Of a stretch of 54,105 nt of DNA, positions 24,738 to 34,211 are shown piece after piece (position 1 is the stretch's first letter; each line of letters opens with the position of its first letter). Origin of the DNA: an uncultured Clostridia bacterium (lineage in GTDB: Bacteria > Bacillota > Clostridia > Oscillospirales > UBA644); contig CALWNV010000004.1 of the NCBI GenBank assembly GCA_944382895.1, forward strand, positions 1 through 54,105, written 5' to 3'. The notes below the pieces were generated by a model. It had not been told where the DNA came from. It made no database searches and saw nothing but the letters and a program-made list of their open reading frames with translations. A program made the translations under genes and the position numbers.

Positions 24738-26342
24738 TCAATAAACTATTTTATTAAATAACTTTTCGCTTTTATATTTTAAAATTATGTATATTACAAA
24801 AGCTATCAATACATAAAATATAAATATTGCCGTTGCAGGAAGCAGCGGAGATATAGCGCAAAGAAAATATGCACAGATAAAAATGGGTACGGATATTATC
24901 CATCCTCCAAATATACCGAGAAAAGCGGAAAGACTTTGTTTTACTATCTGGGTATCGTTACCGACGTTAAGCTTGGGAAACAGCAGATTGACGAGTAAAC
25001 CGAGTAAAGCACATACGACTGCCGCTGCGGTTCCTGATAAAAACAGGAGCAACCAATTGATTATATCTAATTTCAGACTTACAGACAGTAAAATACTTGA
25101 AATGATCCATAACGGTTCAGTGACTAAAATGTTGACCATTGCTTTCCCGAGCAGTATTTCACGCGAAGAAATTGGAGCTGAACGTATTATCCAGAAGTTT
25201 TTCCCCTCAAGAGATATTGAAACACATGTAGTGGATACGGTAAGGATTATTCCGCAACATACCGCGCATGCAAAAAATAAAAGCAATCCACTTTCTTTGA
25301 AAATACTTACATACGCCTGAAATCCCGGCACAAGACTTTCGCCGAAGAGAGAGGCTATGGCGAGTGCAAAGAGAATAATCGTTCCGAAAGCTGTATTGAC
25401 TACATATATACTTGTGGAAAAGTATTTTCCTAGTTCCTTTTTGAAAACCGCGAGCCACACCGGGCTTTTTTTTGTTTCTTTTTCGGAAATAACTCTTTTT
25501 TTTGTTTTAGTGCGAAAATTTTTTCTTATAAGTGGAAAATAGATTTTTGAAAGTATATACATGAAAACAAGAAAAATAAGTATTGAAATTGCTGCGAGAC
25601 CGCCGAGGCTTAGAATATTTCCTTCGAGTGCCTCATTCAGGAATTTTATAGGTAGGTAATACCTGCCGGCTGTTTCTATAAATAATGCTTGATTTGAGGC
25701 AAATTCGTTCATAATATCTAAAAATCGGCTGTAAAAAACGAGATACAAGCCGAGGAAAAGAAATGAGATAAATATTGTGAAAAAACGATTAAATTTCGAT
25801 TTTTCAGGAATAAGCGAAAGCAAGAATGCGATTATAAACGAAATAGTCATTGTTATACAAGGGAGAGTAACTGCATTTATCAGTAAAACAAAAAATAAAT
25901 AAAAAGAAAACCCGTCGCACATGAATGTCGCAATCGCGGCCGGCGCAAGTACAAGAGCTCCAAATAAAAGATTTGAAAGATAAAATGCTCCTATTTTTGA
26001 TATAAGTATTTGGAAAGGTGTGACAGGCATCGCCATGAGCAAGTCAAGGTCTTTTGCTCTAAATACGGTTGCCTGAGCCTGAAAAGCGGTAAAAAACAGC
26101 ATGATTACGGCGGCAATGATATACGCTACTATCTGGATTTTATATGTTGGCACGGAGGTTTCTTTGAGTATCGTTGAAATCCCAAAAAACATTGAGAAAA
26201 ACGAGAAAGCGATAAGCAGACCCAAAAGACCGAGCAAAACGACTGCTCCCGTTTTAGGTAGAGATGATTTTTTACGTTTTGTTCCATATGTCCAAAATGT
26301 GCTTCTGAATTGGATTTTTGTCAGTACAAAAATATTATTCAT
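24738..26342 (-). CDS. ABC-type exporter membrane subunit
   Basis: The 534-residue product has about twelve hydrophobic segments in two halves, separated by a Lys-rich loop near 270-295. It resembles the large ABC-2-like permeases that pair with a single ATPase (putative ABC exporter group). RAKDLDLLMAMPVTPFQILISK and the second-half FWIIRSAPISSREILLGK are matching helix-entry segments in the two halves, which supports an internal duplication. The start overlaps the end of the ATPase gene by 8 bases. The substrate is unknown. Confidence 0.85.
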   Translation of the reverse strand: MNNIFVLTKIQFRSTFWTYGTKRKKSSLPKTGAVVLLGLLGLLIAFSFFSMFFGISTILKETSVPTYKIQIVAYIIAAVIMLFFTAFQAQATVFRAKDLDLLMAMPVTPFQILISKIGAFYLSNLLFGALVLAPAAIATFMCDGFSFYLFFVLLINAVTLPCITMTISFIIAFLLSLIPEKSKFNRFFTIFISFLFLGLYLVFYSRFLDIMNEFASNQALFIETAGRYYLPIKFLNEALEGNILSLGGLAAISILIFLVFMYILSKIYFPLIRKNFRTKTKKRVISEKETKKSPVWLAVFKKELGKYFSTSIYVVNTAFGTIILFALAIASLFGESLVPGFQAYVSIFKESGLLLFFACAVCCGIILTVSTTCVSISLEGKNFWIIRSAPISSREILLGKAMVNILVTEPLWIISSILLSVSLKLDIINWLLLFLSGTAAAVVCALLGLLVNLLFPKLNVGNDTQIVKQSLSAFLGIFGGWIISVPIFICAYFLCAISPLLPATAIFIFYVLIAFVIYIILKYKSEKLFNKIVY

Positions 26343-27045
26343 TGATAAGTTCCATAAACACGTCTTCCAAAGACTCTGTCCCTTTCACTTCTTCTGTAGT
26401 CCCGCAGGCCACAAGTTTACCGTGCATAATAATTGCAATTCTGTTACAAAGTTTTTCGGCAACTTCAAGTACATGTGTGGAAAAAAGGACCGCTCCGCCT
26501 TTATCACACATTTCATGCATTATATTTTTGAATACAAGTGCGCTTTTAGGGTCAAGACCTACAAAAGGCTCATCACATATGAGAAGTTTCGGCTCATGTA
26601 TAAGTGCGCCGATAATTGCGAGTTTTTGTTTCATTCCGTGTGAATAAGTGTCTATGCCTGCCGACAGATTTTCCGAAAACTCAAAGGCGGACGAGTATTT
26701 TTTTATAAGCTCTCCGCGGATGTCTGTCGGAACAGAATATATATCTGCGATAAAATTAAGATATTTAATACCTGTCAAGAATTCATATAAATCCGGATTA
26801 TCCGGTAAATAAGCGATTTCTTTCTTACATTCGATAGGGTCTGTTTTTATGGATTTTCCGTTGATTGTGATTTCTCCACCCTCAAAATCAAGAATGCCGA
26901 CACAGGATTTTATCGTTGTTGTTTTCCCTGCGCCGTTATGTCCTATAAATCCGAAAATATCTCCGCTGTTGACTTCAAAAGAAACGTTTTCAACCGCGTT
27001 TTTTTTGCCGTCATATGATTTAGTGTAGTTTTTTATACACAGCAT
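26335..27045 (-). CDS. ABC transporter ATP-binding subunit
   Basis: The 236-residue ATPase has Walker A GHNGAGKTTT, signature YSHGMKQKL (a variant of LSGGQ), Walker B LLICDEPFVGLD and the switch His in FSTHVLE. It energises the adjacent membrane subunit. The ATG at 27045 is preceded by AAAGGGGG. It is the first gene of a three-gene minus-strand operon that ends in cysK. Confidence 0.93.
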   Translation of the reverse strand: MLCIKNYTKSYDGKKNAVENVSFEVNSGDIFGFIGHNGAGKTTTIKSCVGILDFEGGEITINGKSIKTDPIECKKEIAYLPDNPDLYEFLTGIKYLNFIADIYSVPTDIRGELIKKYSSAFEFSENLSAGIDTYSHGMKQKLAIIGALIHEPKLLICDEPFVGLDPKSALVFKNIMHEMCDKGGAVLFSTHVLEVAEKLCNRIAIIMHGKLVACGTTEEVKGTESLEDVFMELINE

Positions 27046-27093
27046 TGCGAAAAATCCCCCTTTAATTGATTTTTAAAACGCTCTTTATCTGAT

Positions 27094-27122
27094 ATTCTAT
27101 CATAACAGTAATATAAAATCAA
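27094..27122 (-). promoter_or_regulatory. Promoter for the ABC exporter-cysK operon
   Basis: Minus-strand TTGATT (27117-27122) and TAGAAT (27094-27099) boxes are 17 bases apart, about 50 bases upstream of the ATPase start. Confidence 0.65.
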
Positions 27123-27181
27123 GTACTTGAATGGAATTTTTTATTTTACTATATTGTTCCGTTATTTCATACATTTTTGTA

Positions 27182-27210
27182 TTGATTTTTATTTAGAAAT
27201 ATGGTAATAT
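27182..27210 (+). promoter_or_regulatory. Candidate promoter for the maf-mre operon
   Basis: TTGATT (27182-27187) and TAATAT (27205-27210) are 17 bases apart and about 30 bases before the maf start. The -10 box departs from consensus, so other placements in this AT-rich stretch are possible. Confidence 0.5.
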
Positions 27211-27241
27211 TAAGTATTATAAGGTAAAGTGGGAGAATATA

Positions 27242-27802
27242 TTGAAAATTATTCTTGCGTCCGCCTCTCCGAGAAGAAGAGATTTATTAAAACAGATGGG
27301 TGTAAAGTTTGAAGTCCGTGTTCCCGACGCTGATGAAACTGGCATTTACGGTCCTCCGGAAGAGGTTGTGAAAACTCTTGCGGTGCGCAAGGCAGAGAAG
27401 GTCTTTTGTGCGCAGGATGAGGTAATCGTTTCTGCGGACACTGTTGTTTTTATTGACGGAAGAATATTGAATAAACCTTCCGGATATTCTGAAGCATTTC
27501 GTATGTTGGAATTTCTTTCCGGCCGCCGTCATGAGGTTTTTACCGGAGTATGTGTCCGAACGCACGGCGGTAAGATTTTTACTGATGTATGCAGGACTAA
27601 TGTGTTTTTCAGAAAACTCAGTAAAGATGAGATTGATGAGTATATAAAAACAGGAGAGGCGTCTGATAAAGCCGGTTCTTATGCGATACAGGGCAGAGGA
27701 GCTTTGTTTGTGGAGAAAATTGAAGGCGATTATAATAATGTAGTCGGCTTACCTCTTGTTACTCTGGCAGGCCTTCTTAAAAAAGCGGGGGTGAAGATTT
27801 GA
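27242..27802 (+). CDS. maf: Maf-type nucleoside triphosphate pyrophosphatase
   Basis: The 186-residue product is a house-cleaning pyrophosphatase that hydrolyses non-canonical or UTP/dTTP-type nucleotides and is linked to septum formation. SASPRRRDLL is the substrate-binding loop. ADTVV carries the metal-binding Asp, and the KAGSYAIQGRGA segment closes the site. The start is TTG at 27242 after GGGAG. It opens the cell-shape operon, as in Bacillus and many Clostridia, and overlaps mreB by 4 bases. Confidence 0.93.
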   Translation: MKIILASASPRRRDLLKQMGVKFEVRVPDADETGIYGPPEEVVKTLAVRKAEKVFCAQDEVIVSADTVVFIDGRILNKPSGYSEAFRMLEFLSGRRHEVFTGVCVRTHGGKIFTDVCRTNVFFRKLSKDEIDEYIKTGEASDKAGSYAIQGRGALFVEKIEGDYNNVVGLPLVTLAGLLKKAGVKI

Positions 27803-28800
27803 ATTCTTCTAATTTTATAGGTTTATCACTCGGGACATGTAACACATATATATATAAACGTTCTAAAGGCATTGTTTTGGGTGAGCCTTCCGCGGTTGCG
27901 TGCGATGCTTATGACGAAGATAAAATCATCGCCATGGGATACCGCGCGAAGAAAATGCGAGGCAGAACTCCGGATACGATAAAGTTGGTATTCCCGGTAA
28001 ACAAGGGAGTTATTGCCGATTTCAAAAAAACAGTAATTATGTTGAATGCATATATTGAACGTGTTAAAAGAAACCGATGGGGCCTTGATGTTTTTATTGC
28101 GGTTCCTTCTTCTGCGACGGCTGTTGAGCGTCGGGCTGCAAGCGATGCGGTGGTAGCAGCGGGAGCTTCAAAGGCGACTATCGTGGATTCGGCGATTGCA
28201 GCGGCATTAGGCTGTGACCTTGATATTTTTGATGAGAAGGGGCAAATGATTATTGATATAGGCGCAGGGAATACAGGTATATCGGTCCTTTCTTTTGGTG
28301 GAGTTGCATATTCGATAAAATCGGATATCTGTTCTTCGACATTTGATAATGATATTATCAATTATTTGCGGAAAAACAATCGTATCCTTATAGGCGCTGA
28401 AACTGCTGAGGATATAAAAATAAAACTCGGTTCCGTGATTTCAGACGGGACGATGGATTTTATGACAGTAAGTGGCCGGGATATACTGCGCGGGCTTCCG
28501 GTCGAATCGGTCATATCAAGTGATGATGTCAGAGCGGCGTTGCAGAACAGTGTGAACGGAATAGTAGATTCAGTTTTATATGTGTTGGAACATATTGCTC
28601 CTGAGCTTTCTTCCGATATAGTAAAAAATAAGATTCATCTTACCGGAGGAGGATCCCTTCTTCGAGGTTGGGAGGCTCTTATATTGAAAAAAACAGGAAT
28701 AAATGCCATGGTTGCCGAAAATCCTCTTGAATGTTGCGCGATAGGGGCCGGTAAGGCGAACGGTCTTATGCGCAGGATAAAAAACAATATATACGTTTGA
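27799..28800 (+). CDS. mreB: Divergent MreB-family actin-like protein
   Basis: The 333-residue product occupies the mreB place and has the MreB fold pattern, with unusual nucleotide-site residues. The first phosphate loop reads SLGTCNT where DLGTANT is usual, so the conserved Asp is replaced by Ser. The second reads IDIGAGNT instead of DIGGGTT. The HLTGGGSLLRGWE segment is normal. MreB filaments guide lateral wall synthesis. Here polymerisation may work differently, or this may be a paralogue. The start is TTG at 27799, overlapping the maf stop. Confidence 0.85.
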   Translation: MNSSNFIGLSLGTCNTYIYKRSKGIVLGEPSAVACDAYDEDKIIAMGYRAKKMRGRTPDTIKLVFPVNKGVIADFKKTVIMLNAYIERVKRNRWGLDVFIAVPSSATAVERRAASDAVVAAGASKATIVDSAIAAALGCDLDIFDEKGQMIIDIGAGNTGISVLSFGGVAYSIKSDICSSTFDNDIINYLRKNNRILIGAETAEDIKIKLGSVISDGTMDFMTVSGRDILRGLPVESVISSDDVRAALQNSVNGIVDSVLYVLEHIAPELSSDIVKNKIHLTGGGSLLRGWEALILKKTGINAMVAENPLECCAIGAGKANGLMRRIKNNIYV

Positions 28801-28862
28801 CTTTTATTTTTTAATAATTGTATAAATTTTGAAGAGGCTCGTATTTTTAAGGAGGCCATGCT

Positions 28863-29717
28863 GTGAAAAAGTCGTTTTTCCGGTCAAAACTTTTTGTTGT
28901 GTTGATATTTATTATATTGTTTTTATCTGGGTTTATGCTTTCTGTTGCGATAGGTGGCGGGACTATGCCTCATAAACAGCTGGTGGGAATTGTAATGACC
29001 CCGGTAGAAACGTTTTTTTCAAAGGTAGGAAACGGGATTTCAGGTTTTTTTTCCTCGTTTTCCGGATATTCAGAACTTGAAAAAGAAAACGGGGAATTAA
29101 AGAGTAAAATAAACGATTTGCAGACCAGGCTTAACGATGTTTTATATTTGGAACAGGAGAATGAACAGCTTAGAGAGATTCTTGGAGTAAAAGAGGAGAA
29201 TCCTGATTTTGAGTTCGCTTTTGCGGATGTGGTTTCGCGCAGCGATGACGGTTATGGAGGAAAACTTACAATCAATGCCGGAACAAATGCCGGGATAAAA
29301 AATAAAAATATTGTTATTACAGGGGAAGGTCTTGTCGGAATGGTGACAGATGTCGGTCTGAATTGGGCGACAGTGACAACTATTCTTGATCCGCAGATGG
29401 CAGTCGGCGCGGCTGTTTCGTCTACTATGGATATGGGTATGATTGAGGGATCAGCTGACCTTAAGGCAGAAGGGTTGTGCAGACTTTCATATATGGATGT
29501 TTCCGCAGTTGTAACACGGGGTGATATTGTTGAGACATCTGGATTAGGAGGCACATTCCCTAAAAATCTTACGATCGGGACCATAACTGATATAGTTTCG
29601 GAGACTCAGGGGCTTTCTATGTATGCTAAGGTAAAACCCGCTGTGGACATGTCTTCGGTGAAAATGGTGTATATCATAACAAATTTTGATAACACGGGAG
29701 TTCTTGATGAAGATTAG
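28863..29717 (+). CDS. mreC: Rod-shape protein MreC
   Basis: The 284-residue product has an N-terminal membrane anchor (about 10-30), a coiled coil at about 62-100 (ELEKENGELKSKINDLQTRL) and a C-terminal beta domain with GDGYGGKLTINAGTNAGIKN and GEGLVGMVTDVG. MreC scaffolds the elongation complex outside the membrane. The start is GTG at 28863 behind AAGGAGG; an ATG just upstream is in another frame and meets a stop at once. The mreD start lies within its final codons. Confidence 0.94.
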   Translation: MKKSFFRSKLFVVLIFIILFLSGFMLSVAIGGGTMPHKQLVGIVMTPVETFFSKVGNGISGFFSSFSGYSELEKENGELKSKINDLQTRLNDVLYLEQENEQLREILGVKEENPDFEFAFADVVSRSDDGYGGKLTINAGTNAGIKNKNIVITGEGLVGMVTDVGLNWATVTTILDPQMAVGAAVSSTMDMGMIEGSADLKAEGLCRLSYMDVSAVVTRGDIVETSGLGGTFPKNLTIGTITDIVSETQGLSMYAKVKPAVDMSSVKMVYIITNFDNTGVLDED

Positions 29718-30213
29718 GATTACGCTTTATGCTGTTGTTTTTTTCATAATGTATCTTATAATGTGTATTATGCCTCCATTTCTTCTTAACGGGGTGTCTC
29801 CTCGACTTTTGTATTGCGGTATTCTTGCTTTATGTATGTTCGAAAGAGAAGGTATATGCGCTGTTTTCTGCATTGTTTTCGGATTGATGACGGATTTTGC
29901 AGAGGGAATCATTTTTGGGCTTAATACAGTTTTTATGCTTTTGCTTATGTTCGCCTGTTCATTTTTATTTACCAAGCTTTTATCTGTAAATATACTAACA
30001 TACCATATTTGTGGTGTTATGATGATTTTTTTATGTGATATCGTATATTTTTTGCTTGGTTTCATGTTCGGAGGGAGCGGAGATATCGGGATGTTTTTAC
30101 TTAGGGTGACATTGCCGAAATTATTTACAACGATTCCGTTTATGTTTTTGATATATTTTATTATAAAATCTATTGCTTTAAAAAAAGAATGGAGGGCGTA
30201 TAATGAAGAATAA
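29707..30213 (+). CDS. mreD: Rod-shape protein MreD
   Basis: The 168-residue product is almost wholly hydrophobic, with about five membrane spans. RLLYCGILALCMFEREG and GLMTDFAEGIIFGLNT correspond to the family's conserved loops. The start is set at ATG 29707, with GGGAG six bases upstream and overlapping the mreC end, rather than 29686. It overlaps pbp2 by 11 bases. Low sequence conservation is normal for MreD, so position in the operon supports the call. Confidence 0.9.
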   Translation: MKIRITLYAVVFFIMYLIMCIMPPFLLNGVSPRLLYCGILALCMFEREGICAVFCIVFGLMTDFAEGIIFGLNTVFMLLLMFACSFLFTKLLSVNILTYHICGVMMIFLCDIVYFLLGFMFGGSGDIGMFLLRVTLPKLFTTIPFMFLIYFIIKSIALKKEWRAYNEE

Positions 30214-32221
30214 CAGCCGAGTTCTGCGTCCTTTGGCGGTTCTGATCGTTTTTGTTCTTATTTTTTCTCTTTTTGTTTTTCGCCTTGTAAAGCTTCAGTT
30301 GATCGACGGCGAGTCATATAGAGCGGCTTCTGAACAAAGCGTGGTTACGACAAGCGTTGTTAAAGCTTCGCGCGGGGATATCCTGGACAGGTTTTGTCGT
30401 CCTATAGTTCAGAGTACAAAAACTTTATCCGTGGTTATCAACAGAAATGCGACAACTGATTTTAATCAGACGGTCTATGATTTGATAAGAGTTTTTGAAA
30501 GCTGCGATGAGGAGTATATAAATACTTTTCCTATTTCCGTGACTCAACCTTACACTTATCTTGAATATGCGGAAATCGGGTCAAAGTTTAAAACTTATCT
30601 TTCCGAAAAGAAAATTTCGGAAGACCTTTCTGCGGAAGAAATCATGGGAAAACTTATAGATTATTATGGGCTTGAAAACTTTGAAAACGAATATCAGGGT
30701 AAGATCGTTTCAGTTAGATACGAGGCTGAGCTCAGAACTTCGGGGAATCTGTTTATTTTCGCATCCGATGTAGGAACGACCGCGTCAACTTTGGTAAAAG
30801 AAAACGGAGAAAAGCTTTCCGGAGTCTATCTTGACGTTGAGCCGACCAGGGTGTATACGTATGATTATTTTGCTTCACATATTCTCGGAACAGTCGGAAG
30901 AATTTCTGCGGAGGAATATTCACAGCTTTCTTCTGAAGGATATGCTATTGATGATTTTATAGGCAAGTCCGGTGTGGAAAAAAGCATGGAACAATATCTT
31001 AGGGGAATAAACGGGCAGCAATCTACCGTGCGAGACAGCACCGGAACCGTTACCGATGTTTTGCGGGAAATAGAGCCTGAGCCTGGAGACGATCTTATTC
31101 TTACTATAGATACGTATATGCAGTCTATAGTTGAAAAAGGCTTTGAATCACTTGTTTCTGATTATAAGGAGCTTAACGGGGAAGAAGCCGCGAGGTCAGC
31201 TGCGGCTGTTTTTATAGAGGTTGAGACAGGCGATGTCCTTGCGATGGGAAGCTGGCCCACATATAATCTTGCGACATATAATAATGATTTCGCGGAATTG
31301 TCGGCAGATCCCGGGAAACCGTTCGTCAACAGAGCAATATCCGGACTTTTTTCAGAGGGTTCCACTTTCAAAATGGTCACGGCTATCGCAGGACTTGAAA
31401 CCGGGATAATAAATAAAAATTCCAGTCGTATTTGTACAGGTGTTTATACGTATTTTCCTACCTATCAGCCTTCATGTTTTAATCGTACAGCGCATGGTGA
31501 GGTAACGGTGGAGACAGCTTTGCAGAAATCTTGTAACGTGTTCTTTTTTGATGTCGGACGTCTTGTTGGAATAGATACCTTAAATGAATATGCAGAGATG
31601 CTGGGCTTTGGGCAAAAAACCGGAATAGAACTTACCGGAGAAGTATCCGGGACTGTTGCTGGAAGAAAAGACAGAGAATCCAAAGGCCAGAGCTGGGAAG
31701 AGGGGGAAACTCTTCTTGCCGCGGTCGGACAAACCGACAATACTGCCACCCCGCTTCAGCTTGCAAGTTATATTGCGACCATAGCTTCCGGTGGACAAAA
31801 GCATACTCCGCATATCGTGAAAGCCGTGCGTGATCGTGAAACAGGCGATATCATCATGGAAACATCAACAGACTCGATCGATTTGGGGATAAGTTCGGAA
31901 ACGATCGAGACGGTCATTGACGGGATGAAGTTGGTTACTGACCCTGGCGGTTCCGCATATTCCGGTTTCAGAGATTTCACATATTGTAAAGTAGCCGCTA
32001 AAACCGGGACAGCAGAAGTAGCTGAGGGGCTTCCGGGATCTCTTTTGGTAGGATTTGCGCCCGCCGATGATCCGAAAATAGCTTTTGCGGTCGTTGTTGA
32101 AAACGGAGGAGCTAATTCAACATCTATAAATGCGGCGCTTGTCAAAGATGTCTTGTCATATTATTTTTCCGGTTATGGTTCGGTAGCGGAATATGAAAAT
32201 GAGGGCGAGCTGCTTCGTTGA
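30203..32221 (+). CDS. mrdA: Penicillin-binding protein 2, elongation transpeptidase
   Basis: The 672-residue class B PBP has an N-terminal membrane anchor (about 12-32), a dimerisation domain (starting SRGDILDRFCRP) and a transpeptidase domain. The active-site motifs are Ser387-T-F-Lys390, SCN (KSCNVFF) and Lys600-Thr-Gly. It cross-links lateral wall peptidoglycan with the MreBCD complex and RodA; rodA is not in the window. The ATG at 30203 has GGAGGG upstream. The cell-shape operon appears to end here, because the next gene has its own promoter. Confidence 0.95.
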   Translation: MKNNSRVLRPLAVLIVFVLIFSLFVFRLVKLQLIDGESYRAASEQSVVTTSVVKASRGDILDRFCRPIVQSTKTLSVVINRNATTDFNQTVYDLIRVFESCDEEYINTFPISVTQPYTYLEYAEIGSKFKTYLSEKKISEDLSAEEIMGKLIDYYGLENFENEYQGKIVSVRYEAELRTSGNLFIFASDVGTTASTLVKENGEKLSGVYLDVEPTRVYTYDYFASHILGTVGRISAEEYSQLSSEGYAIDDFIGKSGVEKSMEQYLRGINGQQSTVRDSTGTVTDVLREIEPEPGDDLILTIDTYMQSIVEKGFESLVSDYKELNGEEAARSAAAVFIEVETGDVLAMGSWPTYNLATYNNDFAELSADPGKPFVNRAISGLFSEGSTFKMVTAIAGLETGIINKNSSRICTGVYTYFPTYQPSCFNRTAHGEVTVETALQKSCNVFFFDVGRLVGIDTLNEYAEMLGFGQKTGIELTGEVSGTVAGRKDRESKGQSWEEGETLLAAVGQTDNTATPLQLASYIATIASGGQKHTPHIVKAVRDRETGDIIMETSTDSIDLGISSETIETVIDGMKLVTDPGGSAYSGFRDFTYCKVAAKTGTAEVAEGLPGSLLVGFAPADDPKIAFAVVVENGGANSTSINAALVKDVLSYYFSGYGSVAEYENEGELLR

Positions 32222-32266
32222 CAAAATAAATACTGATTTTTTGTATAGTTTTTTACCTGAAATATA

Positions 32267-32310
32267 TTGATTTGGTAACAAAATTATAGTATACTTAATT
32301 ATAAGTATAC
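32267..32310 (+). promoter_or_regulatory. Promoter with a palindrome over the -10 box
   Basis: TTGATT (32267-32272) and TATACT (32290-32295) are 17 bases apart. A perfect 8-bp inverted repeat, GTATACTT at 32289-32296 and AAGTATAC at 32303-32310, covers the -10 box and the probable start site. This is a good position for a repressor operator. The downstream gene encodes the glycosidase-like lipoprotein. Confidence 0.65.
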
Positions 32311-32325
32311 GTGGGGGTGTTTTTC

Positions 32326-34149
32326 GTGAAAAAAAAGTTTATTCTGTTGATTTTAATGGTTTCAGCGCTTTTTGTTACATTGACGTTTTCTTCATGCAGT
32401 GTTTTAAGAAGTGTTAAATATGACGGTCCTTATTCGGAGGTAAACGGCGCGTATGCCGCCGTCGACGATTTGGGAAGAGAGCTGGTTATGGATTCCGAAA
32501 AGCCCCAGACGGAAAAAATTGTCGGGATTTTTTATTTTTTGTGGCAGGGCGAACATGGTACGGCCGGCCCTTATGATAATGAAAAGATTGTTTCTTCCAA
32601 TCCTGACGCGGTTTTAAGTGAGGATAACTGGCTTGCGAGCGGGGGCGGAGCTGTTGGCGCTCATCATTTTTGGGGAGAACCTCTTTTCGGTTATTATACC
32701 TCAAAAGATAAATGGGTAATGCGTAAGCATGTGCAGATGCTTACTGATGCAGACGTTGATTTTATTTTGATAGATGCGACAAACGGTTATGCGTATACCG
32801 AGAGAGTGAAAGATTTGATTTCAGTTTGGTATGAATATTATGAGTTGGGATATGATGTGCCCAGAATCGCGTTTTATACGAATTCTTCGGCAGTTCAGAC
32901 GATGACAACTTTATACAATGATATATATACGAATGCGTATCTAAATTATAAATATCCCGATCTCGATCAATTATGGTTTGAATGGGACGGCAAACCTATG
33001 ATAGTAGGTACATCAAGCGGGGTAAGTGATTCAATCAAGGAATATTTTACGATAAAAGATAGCCAATGGCCTAATGCCGCAAGGAAAGATAACGGATTTC
33101 CGTGGATGGAATTTGACCGATCTCTTAAAACTTCTTCTGTTTACGGGGTTGATGGCCGAAAAGAAGTTATAAATGTATCGATTGCTCAGCACAGTAATAC
33201 GGTTAAATTCAGCGATACCGCATGGTACGGCGGAAATGACCGTACGAGAAGCTGGCATGACGGTAAAAACGAGACAGGTGAAGACGCTCTGCTTTACGGA
33301 TATAATTTTGCTGAGCAATGGGAGTTTGCTATTGATCAGGACACTGAAATGATATTTATAACAGGGTGGAACGAATGGGTGGCTCAACGTCAACAAAGCA
33401 CTTATGACAGGCCCAGAGGACCTATAGTTTTTGTGGACTGTGCTGACCCGAATACCAGTAGGGACGCAGAGCCTACAGCAGGCGCTATGGGTGATAATTA
33501 CTATCTGCAGATGACGGATTATATTCGGGAATATAAAGGTACAGAATCCAGGGTATATGTCGGAGATAATATAACCATCGATATATCGGGAAGTTTTGAC
33601 CAGTGGGAAAATGAAAAGATAACCGCTAAATATCTTGATTATACAAACGATACAGTTAACCGTTACGCATCAGGATTTGGTTCTATTGTTTATACTGATT
33701 ATACCGGACGTAATGATTTTCATAATATGAAGACGGCACGTGACGATAACTATATTTATTTTTATGCCGATACTGTAGCGGATATCAAATTCACGGATGA
33801 TGTTCCCATGATCCTTTATATCAATTCCGGTGCCGATAGCTCCGTTTCATGGTATGGTTATGATTTTCGTGTATGTATAAATGATGCCGCGTCTGCCGTT
33901 CTCCAGAAATACGACGGTTCGGTTTGGCAGGATTTGGGGAGTGTTGATGTTAAAACTGAGGGAAATAAGGTCATGCTTTCGGTTTTGAGATCTTCTATTG
34001 GTGTGGAGACATCGGTTCGTGACAATATTCTCGACATCCAGTTCAAATGGACGGATAATTGTACTGATGGTGATATTTGGTCTTTCTATAAAAACGGGGA
34101 TTGTGCTCCGCTTGGCAGGATGAATTATGTTTATTCAGAGTTGAAATAA
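32326..34149 (+). CDS. Lipoprotein with GH99/WbsX-like glycosidase domain
   Basis: The product has 607 residues if the GTG at 32326 is used, which gives a normal GTGGGGG ribosome spacing and starts with KKK. A lipoprotein signal ends at TLTFSSC. Residues about 55-370 resemble the TIM-barrel families GH71/GH99 and WbsX. KIVGIFYFLWQGEHG, a GAHHFWGEPLFGYY segment, DADVDFILIDATNGYAY and the late FITGWNEW are the family-like points. The remaining 200 residues contain a beta-rich domain (TAKYLDYTNDT) like a carbohydrate-binding DOMON/CBM9 type. A cell-surface alpha-mannan-active enzyme is a guess. It interrupts the usual pbp2-minD order. Confidence 0.7.
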   Translation: MKKKFILLILMVSALFVTLTFSSCSVLRSVKYDGPYSEVNGAYAAVDDLGRELVMDSEKPQTEKIVGIFYFLWQGEHGTAGPYDNEKIVSSNPDAVLSEDNWLASGGGAVGAHHFWGEPLFGYYTSKDKWVMRKHVQMLTDADVDFILIDATNGYAYTERVKDLISVWYEYYELGYDVPRIAFYTNSSAVQTMTTLYNDIYTNAYLNYKYPDLDQLWFEWDGKPMIVGTSSGVSDSIKEYFTIKDSQWPNAARKDNGFPWMEFDRSLKTSSVYGVDGRKEVINVSIAQHSNTVKFSDTAWYGGNDRTRSWHDGKNETGEDALLYGYNFAEQWEFAIDQDTEMIFITGWNEWVAQRQQSTYDRPRGPIVFVDCADPNTSRDAEPTAGAMGDNYYLQMTDYIREYKGTESRVYVGDNITIDISGSFDQWENEKITAKYLDYTNDTVNRYASGFGSIVYTDYTGRNDFHNMKTARDDNYIYFYADTVADIKFTDDVPMILYINSGADSSVSWYGYDFRVCINDAASAVLQKYDGSVWQDLGSVDVKTEGNKVMLSVLRSSIGVETSVRDNILDIQFKWTDNCTDGDIWSFYKNGDCAPLGRMNYVYSELK

Positions 34150-34211
34150 CTCTTTTATGCGAAGCTTTGTGATTTTATCATTCGGGATTTTGTGCGGTAG
34201 GAGGTAAAAGT

